A DNA stretch of 64,000 nt from assembly GCA_004352715.1 (NCBI GenBank), contig SCFE01000086.1, forward strand, positions 84,325 through 148,324, in the 5' to 3' direction. Below are positions 14,861-28,142 of the stretch, piece after piece. Both the position numbers and the translations under genes were made by a program. How positions within the stretch are numbered: position 1 is the first letter of the stretch; the number at the start of each line of letters is the position of its first letter. The DNA is from Hofstenia miamia. Its lineage: Eukaryota; Xenacoelomorpha; Acoela. The notes under the pieces are model-generated. The model saw only the letters and a list, made by a program, of their open reading frames with translations, was not told the DNA's origin and ran no database searches.

Positions 14861-15039
14861 CTATTAATTCTCAACCACTAGATCTTCTGATCAGACGAGA
14901 AGCAACATAGGGCCAGGAATTCAAAAATTCATTTAGCAGGTATAAATACCCAAATTTTCATGTTTCTCAAATCCATAATTTTATTATTATACTGTAGGTG
15001 GTAATAGGGAGGAAATGTTGTCTTAATCTTTTTAAACAG

Positions 15040-15420
15040 AATATGTATGAATTCTTGGAAATTAAATGATCGTTCAACATTAAAATGTTTCCTCCATTTT
15101 TTAGATGTGTACATATACACATGTTCGGATTGCAATACATCATATATCGGTGAAACTAAGCGACATCTGGGAATAAGATCTAATGAGCACTTAAGAGGTC
15201 ATCTGAATTCAGAAAATTTTACCCATCACCATCAAACTAAGGAAGATCAATTTAAAATTTTACAAAGAACTGAACATCCGAAAATAGCAGAGGCAATATA
15301 TATACTTATTTCTTTTGAGTTAAATTTCACTAAAACACTTCTTTCCCATTTTTCAACTTCTGATTATTAAATTTTACATACAATCAAGTCCAAATTACAT
15401 AAAAATTATAATACATCAAT
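15040..15420 (+). mobile_element. Penelope-like element GIY-YIG endonuclease remnant
   Basis: The frame ending at 15370 contains VYIYTCSDCNTSYIGETKRH followed by an R..EHL block. This is the Cys-containing GIY-YIG endonuclease signature of Penelope-like retroelements. A later KIAEAIYIL stretch matches the E-x-Y helix near the end of that domain. No reverse transcriptase is seen upstream, so this is a 5'-truncated copy. It lies immediately after the LINE relic and less than 300 bp before the aquaporin start codon. Confidence 0.75.
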
Positions 15421-15694
15421 TTATGTTTAGTACGAAATTTTGAGTTTAGTTAAATTACAAAATCCACATTTTAATTCGTCATTTGAAAATTTCGTCGTCT
15501 GGAATTGATTTGAATTATTTATTTCCATGATCACGTTCTTTGCCAAAATGTGCGTATTCCAGTCTACTCGCTGATAATGCAAATTTGGGACGCAATACTT
15601 TCTCTTTTCACGTAGTCGAAGCATTTGGAATATTATAAAGTGAGAATGAATTGTCACTTCCGTTATCACTAAGTGTTCTCAGATTCTGTAACTC

Positions 15695-18600
15695 ATGGTT
15701 TTGTTCGAAACCAGCACAGCCACTCTTCTGGCAAGTTTTACATTTGTTGTTTTGCTCACTTGTTTTTCACAATATATTAGGAGTTTTCTACAAAAGAATG
15801 TCTCGTCAAAATACCATCAATACACTTCAGAAATGGTATCAACCTTTCAATTGGTAGCAGGTAAAACTTTTGATTCTGTTCAATAATAATGCCTTGGATT
15901 TACATAACGCTCATATATGCATTCACAATTACCTTTCCAACGAACTGGCCGTGACACAAAATTGATTAAACAGGAAAGGCCCAGAGCGGGCATGGGCCTA
16001 ACATTTGCACTGGTTGCAACTCTGAAAGAAAACATTTCAGGATAGAAAAATTTCTCCTGTCTTTACACATATAGCCTGTCTTAATGAGCTTGGGCGAATT
16101 ATATCTACAGAAAAAAAGTCATTTGAGTTCAATCTTGTTTCCATTGGATATTAAGACCTCTTGATTATGTGCGCACCAAGAATGGGCATAAATTGGTTAA
16201 TCCACGATTTTATAATAAACATTTTAATATGTGTAACTTTAAATAGAAATTTCTCTCTCTTAGCATGAATATTGCATGTATGCATGTATAATATTTATTT
16301 TTGTCGTAATGATTGCGGATTGGGGATTTTATAGTGGTGGATGCGGAAGTAAATTTACGCAGCAGCAAATGCGACTGAATGCAGACTGCCTATTACATGG
16401 ATATATGTCTATCTTTTGCTGAATACTAGGATGGATATAATTTGATTTTTTAAAGAAGCACAATTTCGTTTGAGAAATAGTTAATAATTACATATACCAC
16501 CAGCGCAAGAGTAATTGTACGTAGAAATTTTCACCATTAAGTGGCAGTCCATTTACCAATAAGTGCGTCAATATCCAAAGATTTGCAATTTTTTAACAGA
16601 CTTGAAGGAAATTGTCTTTTATAGTTGCACGAACCGCTTAATTGACCCTCAAACGGTCATGTGACTACATTTTGTAGACATTGGAAGTTTTTCATCAATT
16701 ACTTTGTTCTTTCCATCCAATTTTCTAAAATCTTATTTTTTGTTACTTGCCAATGTATCAAATTTAAAAAATTGCGTTTTTGATTATAACTAATACTTAG
16801 CAAACACTTAATGCATGTGTTTAGCGGTAAGCATAACATTTTATTTTGTGATCAGGAACTCTTCTGAAGTCTAACAATTCAAAAAGTTTCAAAATCATAC
16901 TATGTAAGCATTTTACGTTTATAAATGAATGTTCTATAATTATTCTATGTCTTAACGGAACAGAAGCCATTTAATGCTGGTGAAGATGTTTCATATGTCT
17001 GTAATGAAAAAATTTATTGTCAACATTTATTTCTGAAATAATATGCTTACTACAGATTTGGGACTGAGCATAATCATTAATGATAACAAACTTCTATGTT
17101 GTAAATGGTGACCCAAGCTTTATTGATTTTGTAGTTAATATCACAAATTTTTTAAATTAATGAATAGAGAAGAATATATATGAATGATTATGTTTTAACT
17201 TTATATGTAAATTTTTTATGCTTTCAAAAATGGCCTTTCAATAATCAAGTGCGAACTTCGTATGTACACGCTATTTTGTAAATTTAAATGTACGTACTTG
17301 AACTTCATAAGATCACTGAGGTGATCCCCAAAAAATATTAACTGCGCGGCCTTCAAAGACATGCTTGAATCAAGCTCTACAATATTCTCTAGAAGATTTC
17401 AATTCAGAAAAATCATAATCTATCAGATCAAGCGTCGAGACTTTGCTTTGTCCAAGGCAAATAGTAAATATGCTGAGACAATTTTATTGTTAAAGAATTC
17501 AGATAAATCCGGGAATATGGATATTTTTCTATTAAAATCGACAGAAATCTAAAAGTCGATATCAATTTTAAGATATTAAGATTCATTTATAAACAGGTTT
17601 AGTGTAAGATTTGGCGCTCTACGCGTAATTCCTCTCTCAATAGCGATCTGTTTATCATGTCTTCAACAGTATTATGATTTAATAAATTTACAAGTCCTTA
17701 AAATACTTGGCAGACCAGCTTTGGGTTTAGTTAAAAGGTTAAAGGCTAAAGGCTAGCCTCCATGTTAGAAAAGGAAGATGTTACACACCTGTTGCTTTCC
17801 ATTTGTTTATCGACGTTGACAATGCGTTAATCATTAGTCATTATTTTTGTAAGAACTATCAATTACTGGGGACATATTTTCTTAAAAATAAAAAATTTAA
17901 GCAACTTCTTTGGACTCCCATTTAATTCTAAATACAGCGATTAATTGTTCCTTGATGTACGATAAATACTAAGTTATCAAAATCTTCCCATACATTATAT
18001 ATCTTATACTCTTGATCTATGAAGTTCACTATCATTTTAGGAATAATGGAAGGAGACATAATTCTGGAAGTCTTTGGCTATTTCGCGTATGCTGTGTATA
18101 TACTCCTTCTCTTAACATCATTTGGATTGACCTTTGACGGATCGGCATCAGTATGCGCTGTATGGGAGGACATTTTCCACAAACGCCAAACAATTCTAAA
18201 CGGAAATATTATCATAATTTGTCAATTACTCGGAGGATATCTTGCTACCTATTTCGTCAAGCTCTTTTGGTGGTTTTCCTTCACTAATTATCATGCACAA
18301 AAATCCATATTAGCTAAAGAGATTTGCGATTCAGCACTTAAGTCTAGCATTTTATTTGGATTCGTTTGTGAATTTTTAGCAACTTTTGTATTTTCGATCT
18401 ACACTAACATGCAATTATTTTCGGTGAAGATTCTGCCTTATAGTGATGCAGTCATTTCAACATTAATTATTATGATTGGTAAGAAACATGTATGCATATA
18501 CAGGCATATACATTTAGATAAGATCAATACAGGTTCAGAATGAATTTCTACAAAGAATGAATCTTTCTCTTTACTACGCAGGTCAAATCATGAATTCTTT

Positions 18601-19713
18601 TCGGTATATAGACTATAGTTCTATATAAAAACATTTACATTGGGACATGAAATCTTCACTAATCTTTCTTACTAGTAAGAGAATACCAAGTATGATAACT
18701 GAAATGTAGTTGCAAATTTGAGAGTGTTTTGTGCTATGCTTAGATGTAGAAATTCGATCCAATATGTCCGTCTCATGGATTCTGTCTTTGAACCAAAAAT
18801 TTGAGAAATACAAGTCTAGTTGCTTTGTGTTGACATTTTCAATGCAATAAAATCCAATTATATACATTGAATAGCTTTGCAAATATGTCATTTATTACTT
18901 TTATGGTTGGTCATGCCTCAATAATCATTCCTATTTATGATTGGCTTACATTAATTCTTCTGTGTTGCAAAATTATCTTGTTCTTTAGGTATAAATCATT
19001 GCTATACAGTTTTTATAACAATTTACAGACCACTTTTGGATAGATTACATTAAAATAGTTTATCTTCGCTTCATACTGATGTATACTCAATTAATGATGG
19101 TTCATTTGACCCAAAAACATAAATTTCAGCACATAGAATTTACTTTTAAATAAATACACTGTTGCAAATGAGCTGGGTAGACCCATTGAGCATTGTCCGG
19201 GCTTGAGTCGTTATTGAATTTATTGATTTTTCATTTGGGCTTAGATACGGAGAATTTATATCAAATATCATTCATTTTACTGAATTTTAATAGATTTGTG
19301 TCAAGGCTTAAGTTTCACTGAGTAATTTAATTAGGCTTTGGCTGCCCTTTGTTTGAGTCCACAATAAGTGAAGTTGCTTAGTGTAGGGACATTTTAAATA
19401 TTTTTTTCAAACGGAGTTTTAAGAAATTTGCAGGCAACAAAAAATACGTATTTCTTTCTATGTCATATATTCTAAGTGTTAAACATTTAACTTAAAAAAA
19501 TATAAATAATTAGAAAAAACTTGAAATGATTGTAAGCATTTAGGCATGGACTACACTGGAATGATGTTTAATCCAGCTCTAGCCTTCAGTTTAACATACA
19601 ATTGTAAAGGCCATTCAATATCGGAACATCTTTTAGTATATTGGGCTTCACCTTTCTTCGCATGCGTGCTGTCATGGTACATCTTCTGCAACAGGAAGCT
19701 AAAGTCTCACTAA
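15695..19713 (+). CDS. Superaquaporin (aquaporin-11/12-like), three exons
   Basis: A channel-fold protein of 257 aa, presumably in intracellular membranes as for AQP11/12 (family knowledge). Exons: 15695-15860, 18041-18478 and 19544-19713. Both introns are phase 1 with GT-AG ends (CAG|GTAAAA, TTTTAG|GA; TTG|GTAAGA, TTTAG|GC), and each junction makes a Gly codon. Exon 1 carries the conserved STFQL segment of the first half. Exon 2 encodes the first NPA loop (GSASVCAVWED) and several membrane helices. Exon 3 has the second, intact NPA box (FNPALAFSLTYNC). The Cys nine residues after NPA is the superaquaporin hallmark. The first box reads SVC where AQP11 has NPC, so its Asn is lost. Length and exon joins look intact. 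An AATAAA lies 277 bp past the stop. No orthologue search was possible. Confidence 0.87.
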
Positions 19714-21859
19714 ACATCACTTAGCAGCTCGCTTTCTTCCCACTAGCTATTGATCGCAAATAGATCGCAACACACTAATTCCAATTTTAGTAAAAAACAT
19801 TCACTTCTATTTGTTTGCTAGAATAGATTTAGTAAGAATATAAATATAAATTTATACCAGTATCAGAAACAATTGGAATTGGGTATAAATATGATTATTG
19901 TAATTTATTAAATAGAGAAATCTAATTAGTAAACGCCGTGACATTTTTTAAAATGTTGAAATTGGGCATATAATTATTGCAGGTAAGTCAATAAAACAGA
20001 TGAACATACATATGTGGCAGTGACGGTCACAAAGCCTATAAAATGTGTTTACTGTTATCTTTACTATCATACATGCTAAGTGAACGAGTTACAGAGCTTT
20101 ATTTAAGTAATCTTTCAGAGGATTTCGTTTACAATATTTAACAAAGTAGTTTTCATAATAATACACTGGATACAATATTTTAAATTTCTTAAATATAGTT
20201 CCTCAATAAAATTGGAAAAATTAAATAAAGTGTTAGTGTGTAAATTTTTGAAAATTGGAATATCAAAGTTNNNNNNNNNNNNNNCTTTCAGAGGATTTCG
20301 TTTACAATATTTAACAAAGTAGTTTTCATAATAATACACTGGATGCAATATTTTAAATTTCTTAAATATAGTTCCTCAATAAAATTGGAAAAATTAAATA
20401 AAGTGTTAGTGTAAATTTTTGAAAATTGGAATATCAAAGTTTGCTCTAATGCCTTAAAAATTGAAATTTTTCATAACTTGATTTGAAAGTTCGGAATTTC
20501 TGTAAAAATTTATAAATTTGATTTGAAAGTTTGAAATTTTAAATTGATTTAAAAGACCGACTATTACTCTATACTACAAGCAAGTCAACCCAAATGTAGT
20601 GAATCCTATATAGTTTATGAACAATGTGTTGAAAAGTAAAATTTAGATTTTAAGATTTATATTTGTATCATACACTCTTCTATATCGCAATTTAGGATTT
20701 TCATTTGCAGTGTGAAAATATTTTTTGAAGTTTCTAACACATCCGACTTTGTTCTAGCAAATCGAAAATTTATGATCATTTGTTGACAAATATCATAAAA
20801 ATAGACCTTATTTGAGCCGGATTGCAATAGTTTAAATGAGCCTGAAGTAAAGTTATCTGGTCCATACCAGCTCGGGATTGGGACTAAATTTGCCGCCCAT
20901 GTCTATCTATGCCACAGACGCTTTGCTCTATGTCCCATTATTCAATATTTACCTCTTCAAAGTCGAATTTCTTGTTTGAAATTAAATGAAAAAGGCTTAG
21001 TTAGAATGTGAAAAACAGTAATACAAAGTATTAATTTTTGCAAAATAAACTTTAAGTTTAAAATTGAAAATGTTCAGTGTTTCTAAACTAAAAAATAATG
21101 ATAACATTTCTTGCTAGAAATCGAAGGATTTAAGGTTGAAACTTGTTACTTTGGGGTTTTTGAACACTTAGAAATAAATACTTAGAAATAAATTGCTGCA
21201 ATCCAAAGTCAAAAAATAGTTTTAGAGAGAGTTTGTAATCGAGGTGCCACGCTCTGTCTAAGAGTCGGCTGATGATTTTGTAGTCAAATTTCTATTTAGG
21301 TAATCCTTGGCACATTTTACGACTCTGGGTCTTGCAATATCCTTTTGAAAATTTGTTTTGAGTAAACTGCTGAAATTATATAATCAGAAAGACTGGGACA
21401 ACTACCGCTTGGCAAGTCTTTAGTGATGCCAATGTAAATTTCTAAAAAAATCATTTCATTTGTAATCAAGTTTTACTAACGGAGGAGGCGTTTTCAAATC
21501 TATTTTGAAATTTTGGAAAACAAAGCCACAATGGCGCTCGTACATCAATGCATGCCTTAATGAAAGCATGTATACAGATATTTAATTGACTTAGTTCTAA
21601 CATATTTGGGCAAGCTGTGCTATTTTTATTCATAGATTAACTTTATCTAAGTTTTACCAGGTTATTAGCCGTCATGGGTCTTACCTGAACCTTGAATCTG
21701 GGCATTGTTAAATAGTTTGCGACTAATGACATTCAAGTTTGAACATATATAAATGTAAAAACAACATAAAAATATTAGTAAACAATACAAAGTAACCATT
21801 CAATCAAATTTATTAAAATGTCATGTTCTGCATCTCAAATGCCGCCGTATTTACTCTCT
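19714..21859. other. 3' flank and intergenic DNA
   Basis: A poly(A) signal AATAAA at 19990-19995 probably ends the aquaporin transcript. A small unmerged duplication (20112-20270 and 20285-20441) flanks a 14-N gap. Nothing else is recognised. Confidence 0.5.
20112..20441. repeat. About 159-bp duplication around a 14-N gap
   Basis: 20112-20270 recurs at 20285-20441 with one substitution and a 2-bp indel. The N run separates the copies directly. The small differences look allelic, which suggests two haplotypes placed side by side by the assembler. Confidence 0.9.
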
Positions 21860-22094
21860 GAAAAGAAGTCATACATCTATTCAAGTAGTTCTTCTGTTAC
21901 TTTAGAATAACGAAAACCTCCAAAATTCGCGCATTTCGGAAGGAGAATCCTCTTAAATCCACGAATATGTAGTTGACTTGCTGACATTTAAATCAATCGC
22001 CACCTGCCTAGTCTCCATTTGAACTGTAAGCTCTTCTAATACGTTGACGTCTTGAATTAGCCGCTTTTTCACTTAGATTTTTACGACTAGTCAT
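21860..22094 (-). pseudogene. Transposase N-terminal HTH relic
   Basis: From an ATG at 22094 the minus strand reads a basic stretch. After a short frameshift or stop region comes a helix-turn-helix-like segment (RQVAIDLNVSKSTTYSWI). In another frame, NFGGFRYSKVTEELLE follows. This order resembles the DNA-binding start of IS630/Tc1/mariner-superfamily transposases. At least two frame disruptions occur and no catalytic domain follows. Confidence 0.45.
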
Positions 22095-23733
22095 TGCTAA
22101 AATTTCTGTTTAAATTATATTAGTCAAAACTTGAATCTGACTAGTCAAAGCTTAAGTGTAAAAAGTATAGAAAATGGTATGCCGATATATACGCGTTTTT
22201 GTGCATGAATTGCATTACACGCGAGTAAAACTTACTTTGGAATTAACATTGTATTTGTTCAAAGTTGATGCTTCATGAATTGTTTTAAATGATTAACTAA
22301 TTGAATGGCATTATCACAATCGCTGTAAAGTTTTAGATTCTCTTAAATATAATGATTTTCACAATTTTGCTGGAATTTATTGGCATCAAGTAAAGTTACT
22401 TCCATTATGAATCGCCATTTTATCTGATTGCGATTACAATTTTTAACAATCAAAATGAAGCTATGCTCCTCTCAACTCTCTATAGACTGCAATTAAAATA
22501 TACAAAATTTACATAAATAATGATTGTTTTTTATTTTGATATTTTGGAAACAGTTGAGTCGAACGTATTTTAGGTCTTTGAAAGGCTTTGTATATGCTTT
22601 CTGAGCTATGAGATATATCAAGTGTAGAAGTGACAAGTGGTCGAGCAAATTCTGATAAATGTTTTCGTTTTCTGAATTTAATGTGTTGATGGAAAGTGTA
22701 GATATCAATGTTTTCTTCATATATGTAATTTTTAAAAATGTCTTATTTATCTTTGATAGGAAAATCCTGCTTTCATAAAAACCACTGTAAGTCAAAAAGT
22801 TAAATTATTTTTTTCTCCATTTTATGCAAACTATTTGTACGTTGAATCAACATTAAGAAGTGGAAAGCTGTCAATATTAATTTTTTTTCTAAGGACAATC
22901 CTTTTGGTATATTGAAGACATCAATGGCGTGATTGTTAATTTGGGGGTTCGGTGTAGAATGTCAATATTGGGGCCTGACCCCACACATTAATTTTATGTA
23001 TTAAATTTTCACTACCTGTTTGGTTGAATAGTAGATATTTGTAGAACTTAATATTTAATACATACAAATCTAGTATCTGGATAACTTTTGGGGCTGCAAA
23101 ATTGTTTATTTTTTCTAATTTTAGAGCCCCAATTTTTATATTTTTATAATTACTTTTTAATTTGACATGTTTTTGGCCCAAACTTTGTTTAAAGTTGATT
23201 ATAATATAATAAGCTTTATTTCTATTTTGGAGACTAGCATTTTTGCCACTTGGGTTCTGATGCAGCTACACCCCCACATCTCCTCAAGGAAGCCACTGGT
23301 AAATATGGGCCAATATATTTAAGTTTAAGCAGATTGGTGCGTATTTTAACCGCATTTGAGAACATTATATGACTTGATTCGATGACACGAAATCAATTCA
23401 CAAGGTCCATTCTTGCAAGCAAGTTTAATTATATGAACAACTACAGCTCTAGAGAAACCTCTCTTTGATCAAGCCTATCCAATAATAACTTGAGGGAATT
23501 TCCATGGCCCTATACATTTCCTTTTTGCTTAACCAAATTCTTGAAATACTCAAAATTTATTGCTCTTATTTGATATTCCAAACCTGCTTGTCACAATCTC
23601 TTATTGTTCAATGTATCCAACAGGCTCAAAACAATTTCTTAAAATAAATGCAAATCAAAAGATATATTCACATATACACCATTCCAAACTAAATAGCTAT
23701 TGCATCTTATGTAACAAAGTTCTTATTTTTCAT
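22095..23733. other. Intergenic, no recognised gene
   Basis: Short unassigned frames only. A likely poly(A) signal for the minus-strand BAR gene (TTTATT on the plus strand) lies at 23556-23561. A G/C-rich repeat fragment is near 22940-22990. Confidence 0.5.
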
Positions 23734-25752
23734 TTAATTGATTTGATCATTAAGTTTCTCACGTAACTTGATTAGACTTTCTTTGGATTCCGTGAAATAA
23801 TCAATTTGTAGTTTGATGAAGCTTGAAAGACAGCTCTTCTGTAGCGTTTCAAAAGCCTTTATTGTCTTTTGTATCAGAGTTCGTACATATTCCACCTCTT
23901 TGTCAAACAAATGCTGAGCATCCTAAGAAAAATAGTTGTCAAAATAATTGTCACTGCATCTTGTACTTTTGACATCCGCACAATAACTTACAAAAACATT
24001 CTTCAAAAATATACTAACAAATATTTTAATATTCAAAAACATCGTTTTTGATCTAGTGAAAAGATTAAATATTAAGTTTTGATCTTTTGAGAATACACAA
24101 GATTATGCATTTACAAAATTTTAGTTACAATGATTTAGACATACTTCAATTTTTTATCAAATGGTATTTTGACATAAATTACATTACAAATGATTTTATC
24201 TGAAATTAATGAAGTTTTGTAATAAATATTTTCAATGCATCGGTTGGTCCTTTTTGCCCCAATGACTTAGGCTTGCTTAGACTCGACAAACACTTCCTGA
24301 AAACTGGCAATGCAAATTTTATCTGTATAAATTCTAGCATGGTTTTGTTTGATAGAATGCTTGATGTAGTGCTGTCAATCAAAACAAAACTCATTTGTAA
24401 AATGAAAAATAAATACATGAAGAATACTTACGGATAGAGCTGCTTCTGCATTTCGTACATCAACTGGTTTAGCTTTCTTTACTTTGTTTTTACAGATATC
24501 TAAATCCAAACGGATTGTATCCAAGCTTTTTCTTCCTTTAGAGACATCAGACAGATCACCTTGGATAAAGTTTTTAAAAGGCATAAGATATTTTTCTTGG
24601 AGGGTTGTAATGAATTCACGATTATCTAAAATCAAGTGAATTGATATATGAAAAGAATTTGCTCAAAATAAGAATTTAAGGAAAGCTTACATTGAACAGA
24701 AAAAATAGTTCAATTTTTCTACAATGATAATTTTTCGTGGAACCCATCCAAATTTAAGGTAATGAAGTTTTATTTAACCTTAAATTGTGTTTCTTAGAAA
24801 AAGTTTTGCTTAATTTAAATTAGAAATATAATTACAAACCCGCTCCAATGCGCTTCTCAGTAATGCCAATGAGTTTATTTAGCTTAAAACTGTTTTCACT
24901 TAAGAAGTCCTTCATGCTATCAGCAGACTGCTCCAAAATTGTCCCAAAATGTTCAATAGTTGTCATCCGCTCAGGGGATTTGATATCAAGTTTCTCATTT
25001 ATAAATACTTCTGCGCGAAGAGCTGGGTTTGGTTGAACTAGTTCTTCTATCTAAATGCGGTTAAACTTGTATTATTGAATAATTGTAGATTGAAAATATC
25101 ATTCATTTTCAAGTGAACGTCTGTAATCTACTAATAAAATGATCTCTGGCTATTTTGATAAAAACATGCAATTTGTTGCTAATTTCGAAATGGACTATTT
25201 GAATTACATTATTTGAAAATATTATGGTATTGAGTATAATTATTCCTTTTAGGGGTTAACCAATAGCGATATTGGATAAACAAACAAATAAAATAAAGGC
25301 AATGCAGTAAGAAGACACATAGATTGGGTTGTCTATTAAATGTCAAGGCGTCAGCTGTTCAGAATTGTAAAACGATTGTCTTCTGACGTATGCTGTTTTG
25401 CTGCTGACATATTTTCAATTAAGATTTTAAATTATTAATCACCAATTAATCATTTCAATAAATATTGAACAGAAAATCATTAGTTATTTAGTATATTTGT
25501 TATTAACAGAAAATGTGCTTTAAGCTATTGACATTTGCAAGATTGGATTTACAATTTCTGGAATCTTTCAACAACAAAGGAACAAAATAATGTACGCAAT
25601 ATTCTTTGAAATACTATAGGAAGTGGGATTAAAATGCAATAATAATTAAAATAAAGCCTTAATTAGAAAACCTGATTTTTCTTTATTGTTAACAAAAATC
25701 ACTTCTTAAGTACGATAAAAGCGATGTTTCTTAGAATATATTCAGCAAAGTG

Positions 25753-25791
<39 letters not shown>

Positions 25792-25925
25792 TATATACAT
25801 ATATGNNNNNNNNNNNNNNNNNNNNNNNNNNNNNNNNNNNNNNNNNNNNNNNNNNNNNNNNNNNNNNNNNNNNNNNNNNNNNNNNNNNNNNNNNNNNTAT
25901 ATATATATAAATATATATACATATA

Positions 25926-25960
<35 letters not shown>

Positions 25961-26421
25961 GAACTAATTTGTATTAAAATGAAGCTAAACATAGAATATG
26001 AAAAAATAAATCAAGTAGATGAAGTAAATCACTTAAGCGTAGTAATTGATTAAAATTTTAAAGTACTTATTAATGTGTGACTAGATAAAATGGCAAAATG
26101 AAAACAAAACTGTACGTTTTATAGTAGATTTTAAAAAAACAACTAATATCCATTCAATAGCCAATACCTATATGACTGTGAAACTAAATTAAATATTGTT
26201 CACTCATACTAGTTACAATCTACAGAATTTTTCAATTAGAGCAATACTAGTTTCCGAAACATGTATCAGTAATTTATAAATTAATTAATAATAGCATATA
26301 CAGGCTTTTGAAAATCTCTCATTATCTAAGGCAACTTTGTGAGTTGCTCAACGTTAAAATTAATAAGGCATTAAATTTTCTAAATAATATTTAGTAGTAT
26401 CAGTCTTACTATATATATAAC

Positions 26422-26465
<44 letters not shown>

Positions 26466-28142
26466 TGGTCCATAATGATGGGTCATACTTAAATACATTT
26501 TGCTCAGATTATATAAACGACACAGAGTACTAAATTTATTTATTACATAACTCATACACGGGAGTTTAAAGTGTTATCTAAAATTTGCATATTAGATCCC
26601 TTACCATCATGACTAAAACATTCAAGAGCTCGATTTCTCTGTCTATGGATACTTTGTTTAAGCAGTTCCTCCGTTATGTGTGGAGCCTGCCGGCATATAC
26701 CTGATCCTTCAGGTAACCCCACAGAAAAAAGTCTACTGATGTTAAATCAGGTGTCCTGGATAGCCAATGAATATCACCGAAACTCGAAATGAGATTTCCG
26801 GGAAAACTTACTCGAAATGTTGTCATTGAAAGTCAGCTGTATGACTAGTGGCACTATCTTGTAGAATCCATATGTCTTTTAGATTAAGCCTTTGTAACTC
26901 GGGAAGAAAAAAGGTATTCAACATGTGGTTGTAATGCTCTGCAGTAACTGTTACAGCTGCACCATTTTCTTCCTTTTAAAAGTAAGGACCAATCACACAT
27001 AGATAAGTCAGTGCACATCTCACTGTGACCCTCTCACTGTGCAAAGACCTTTTATGCACACAATTTGACCACTCCAACACCTGTAGCTTGTGAAATATTC
27101 TTCGACTACATATGCAATTTCTTTGGGAGTTCATGACATTATGAGGGTCACCAAAGTAAATGCCTGAAAGTAATAAAACTTGATGTTATATTCAGATCTT
27201 AGATAATAAGAAAAGCTCCTGTTTATCAGCTATGTAATAAATAAATTTAATACTCTGTGTCGTTTATATAATCCGGCAAATAACATTTAGAATGTATCCC
27301 ATGATTATGGACCACCCTGTATATATAGTCCTTGCAAGTTTATGCAGAAATATTCGATGCTTATGTGTCACATTATTAGCATAATTTAGATACAAAGTAA
27401 GAAATAAAATGTAAATATTGTATATTACAATAACTAGTATGTTGCTGAACATTGTAAAAGGCCAAAGGGAGCAATTTCCGTGCAAGAATTGTCCGGAATA
27501 TGTAATTATTGTACAATACGAGGCTCTATTTTTCTCCAGCAACGTCTATGCTGCAAAGCAATGTAGATAAAATAATCATTGCTCTTGACACAATCATGAA
27601 GTTATCTTGAAATCCAAAGATGCTAGAGTGCTCATCCCGTGATCCATTGAGAATAGACACTGCTAAAGGACTTCCTCATTGTTTTACGAATGAGTCGTGT
27701 ATATGTTATTTTTTATTCAAGAAATTATCGAGCTAAGGTCATGCTCGTAGAAAAATTGTCGGAAATTATATTGCTGCGTATATATATATATATATATATA
27801 TAAGAATTTCATATAAATAAGAATTCCGTTTGAAAAACCTTGCAAAAGGTAGCACCTATAGGTGTGGCCCAAATAGGTTTTCAATACTATTAAGCCAAAA
27901 ATTTGCTGTGAGCAGCACTAGTTAAAAGACACAATATTAATTTATAATAAGCTTTAAGCTTGCATGTAAAAAATATGTGAAAATTTGGATGCACAGACCT
28001 TGTGATAGAGTTTATCTGACCAATCTTTGACTAAGTCAATTTGAGTAAACAGCTCTAATAAATCTGGATCAAAGGGGGTCTTCTCAGAATCCATAAGTTT
28101 TTCACCTGCATATTGCTTAGCTCTATCAAATAGCTTGGACAT
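23734..28142 (-). CDS. Endophilin-B-like N-BAR protein lacking SH3 (paralogue 1)
   Basis: Predicted membrane-bending BAR protein, 245 aa. Exons on the minus strand: 28142-27999, 25050-24840, 24625-24432 and 23922-23734. Intron phases are 0, 1 and 0, and all ends are GT-AG. The first residues (SKLFDRAKQYAGEKL) form the amphipathic helix plus BAR start typical of endophilin B. Exon 2 has the LVQPNPALRAE block, exon 3 the RLDLDICKNKVKKAK block and exon 4 the final BAR helix, ending in a stop. Vertebrate endophilin B is about 365 aa with a C-terminal SH3 domain; here nothing follows the BAR domain. The start was chosen by alignment to the paralogue at 56923, although the frame is open upstream. 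Intron 1 contains a mariner relic and a 92-N gap. Confidence 0.9.
25757..25957. repeat. (AT)n microsatellite around a 92-N gap
   Basis: (AT)n arrays flank the N run at 25806-25897 on both sides, with a shared ATATATACATATATG junction motif. The gap is probably a collapsed microsatellite. It lies in intron 1 of the minus-strand BAR gene. Confidence 0.9.
26464..27319 (-). mobile_element. Mariner-superfamily element, degenerate transposase
   Basis: The ends are inverted: GGTGGTCCATAATGATGGG on the left matches the complement of CCCATGATTATGGACCACC on the right. An inner repeat with TATATAAACGACACAGAGTA also matches at both ends. The minus strand carries transposase pieces: HYNHMLNTFFLPELQ, then LQDSATSHTADF (second catalytic Asp, normally in QQDGAT) and RTPDLTSVDFFLWGYLKDQVY (third acidic residue is Asp). 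This is the arthropod-style mariner/Tc group ending in DFFLWG. Stops and frameshifts inactivate it. The right end abuts TA; the left end merges into an (AT)n tract. It sits in intron 1 of a BAR gene. Confidence 0.9.

Noticed and set aside
24206-24418. Open minus-strand frame in the last intron of BAR paralogue 1, as a possible exon
   Set aside because: Exons 3 and 4 join in phase 0 and align without gap to paralogue 2 and to the BAR fold without it; the frame shows no BAR similarity.
25699-25992. Tyr/Ile repeat proteins from AT microsatellites
   Set aside because: Translation of (AT)n arrays, not genes.
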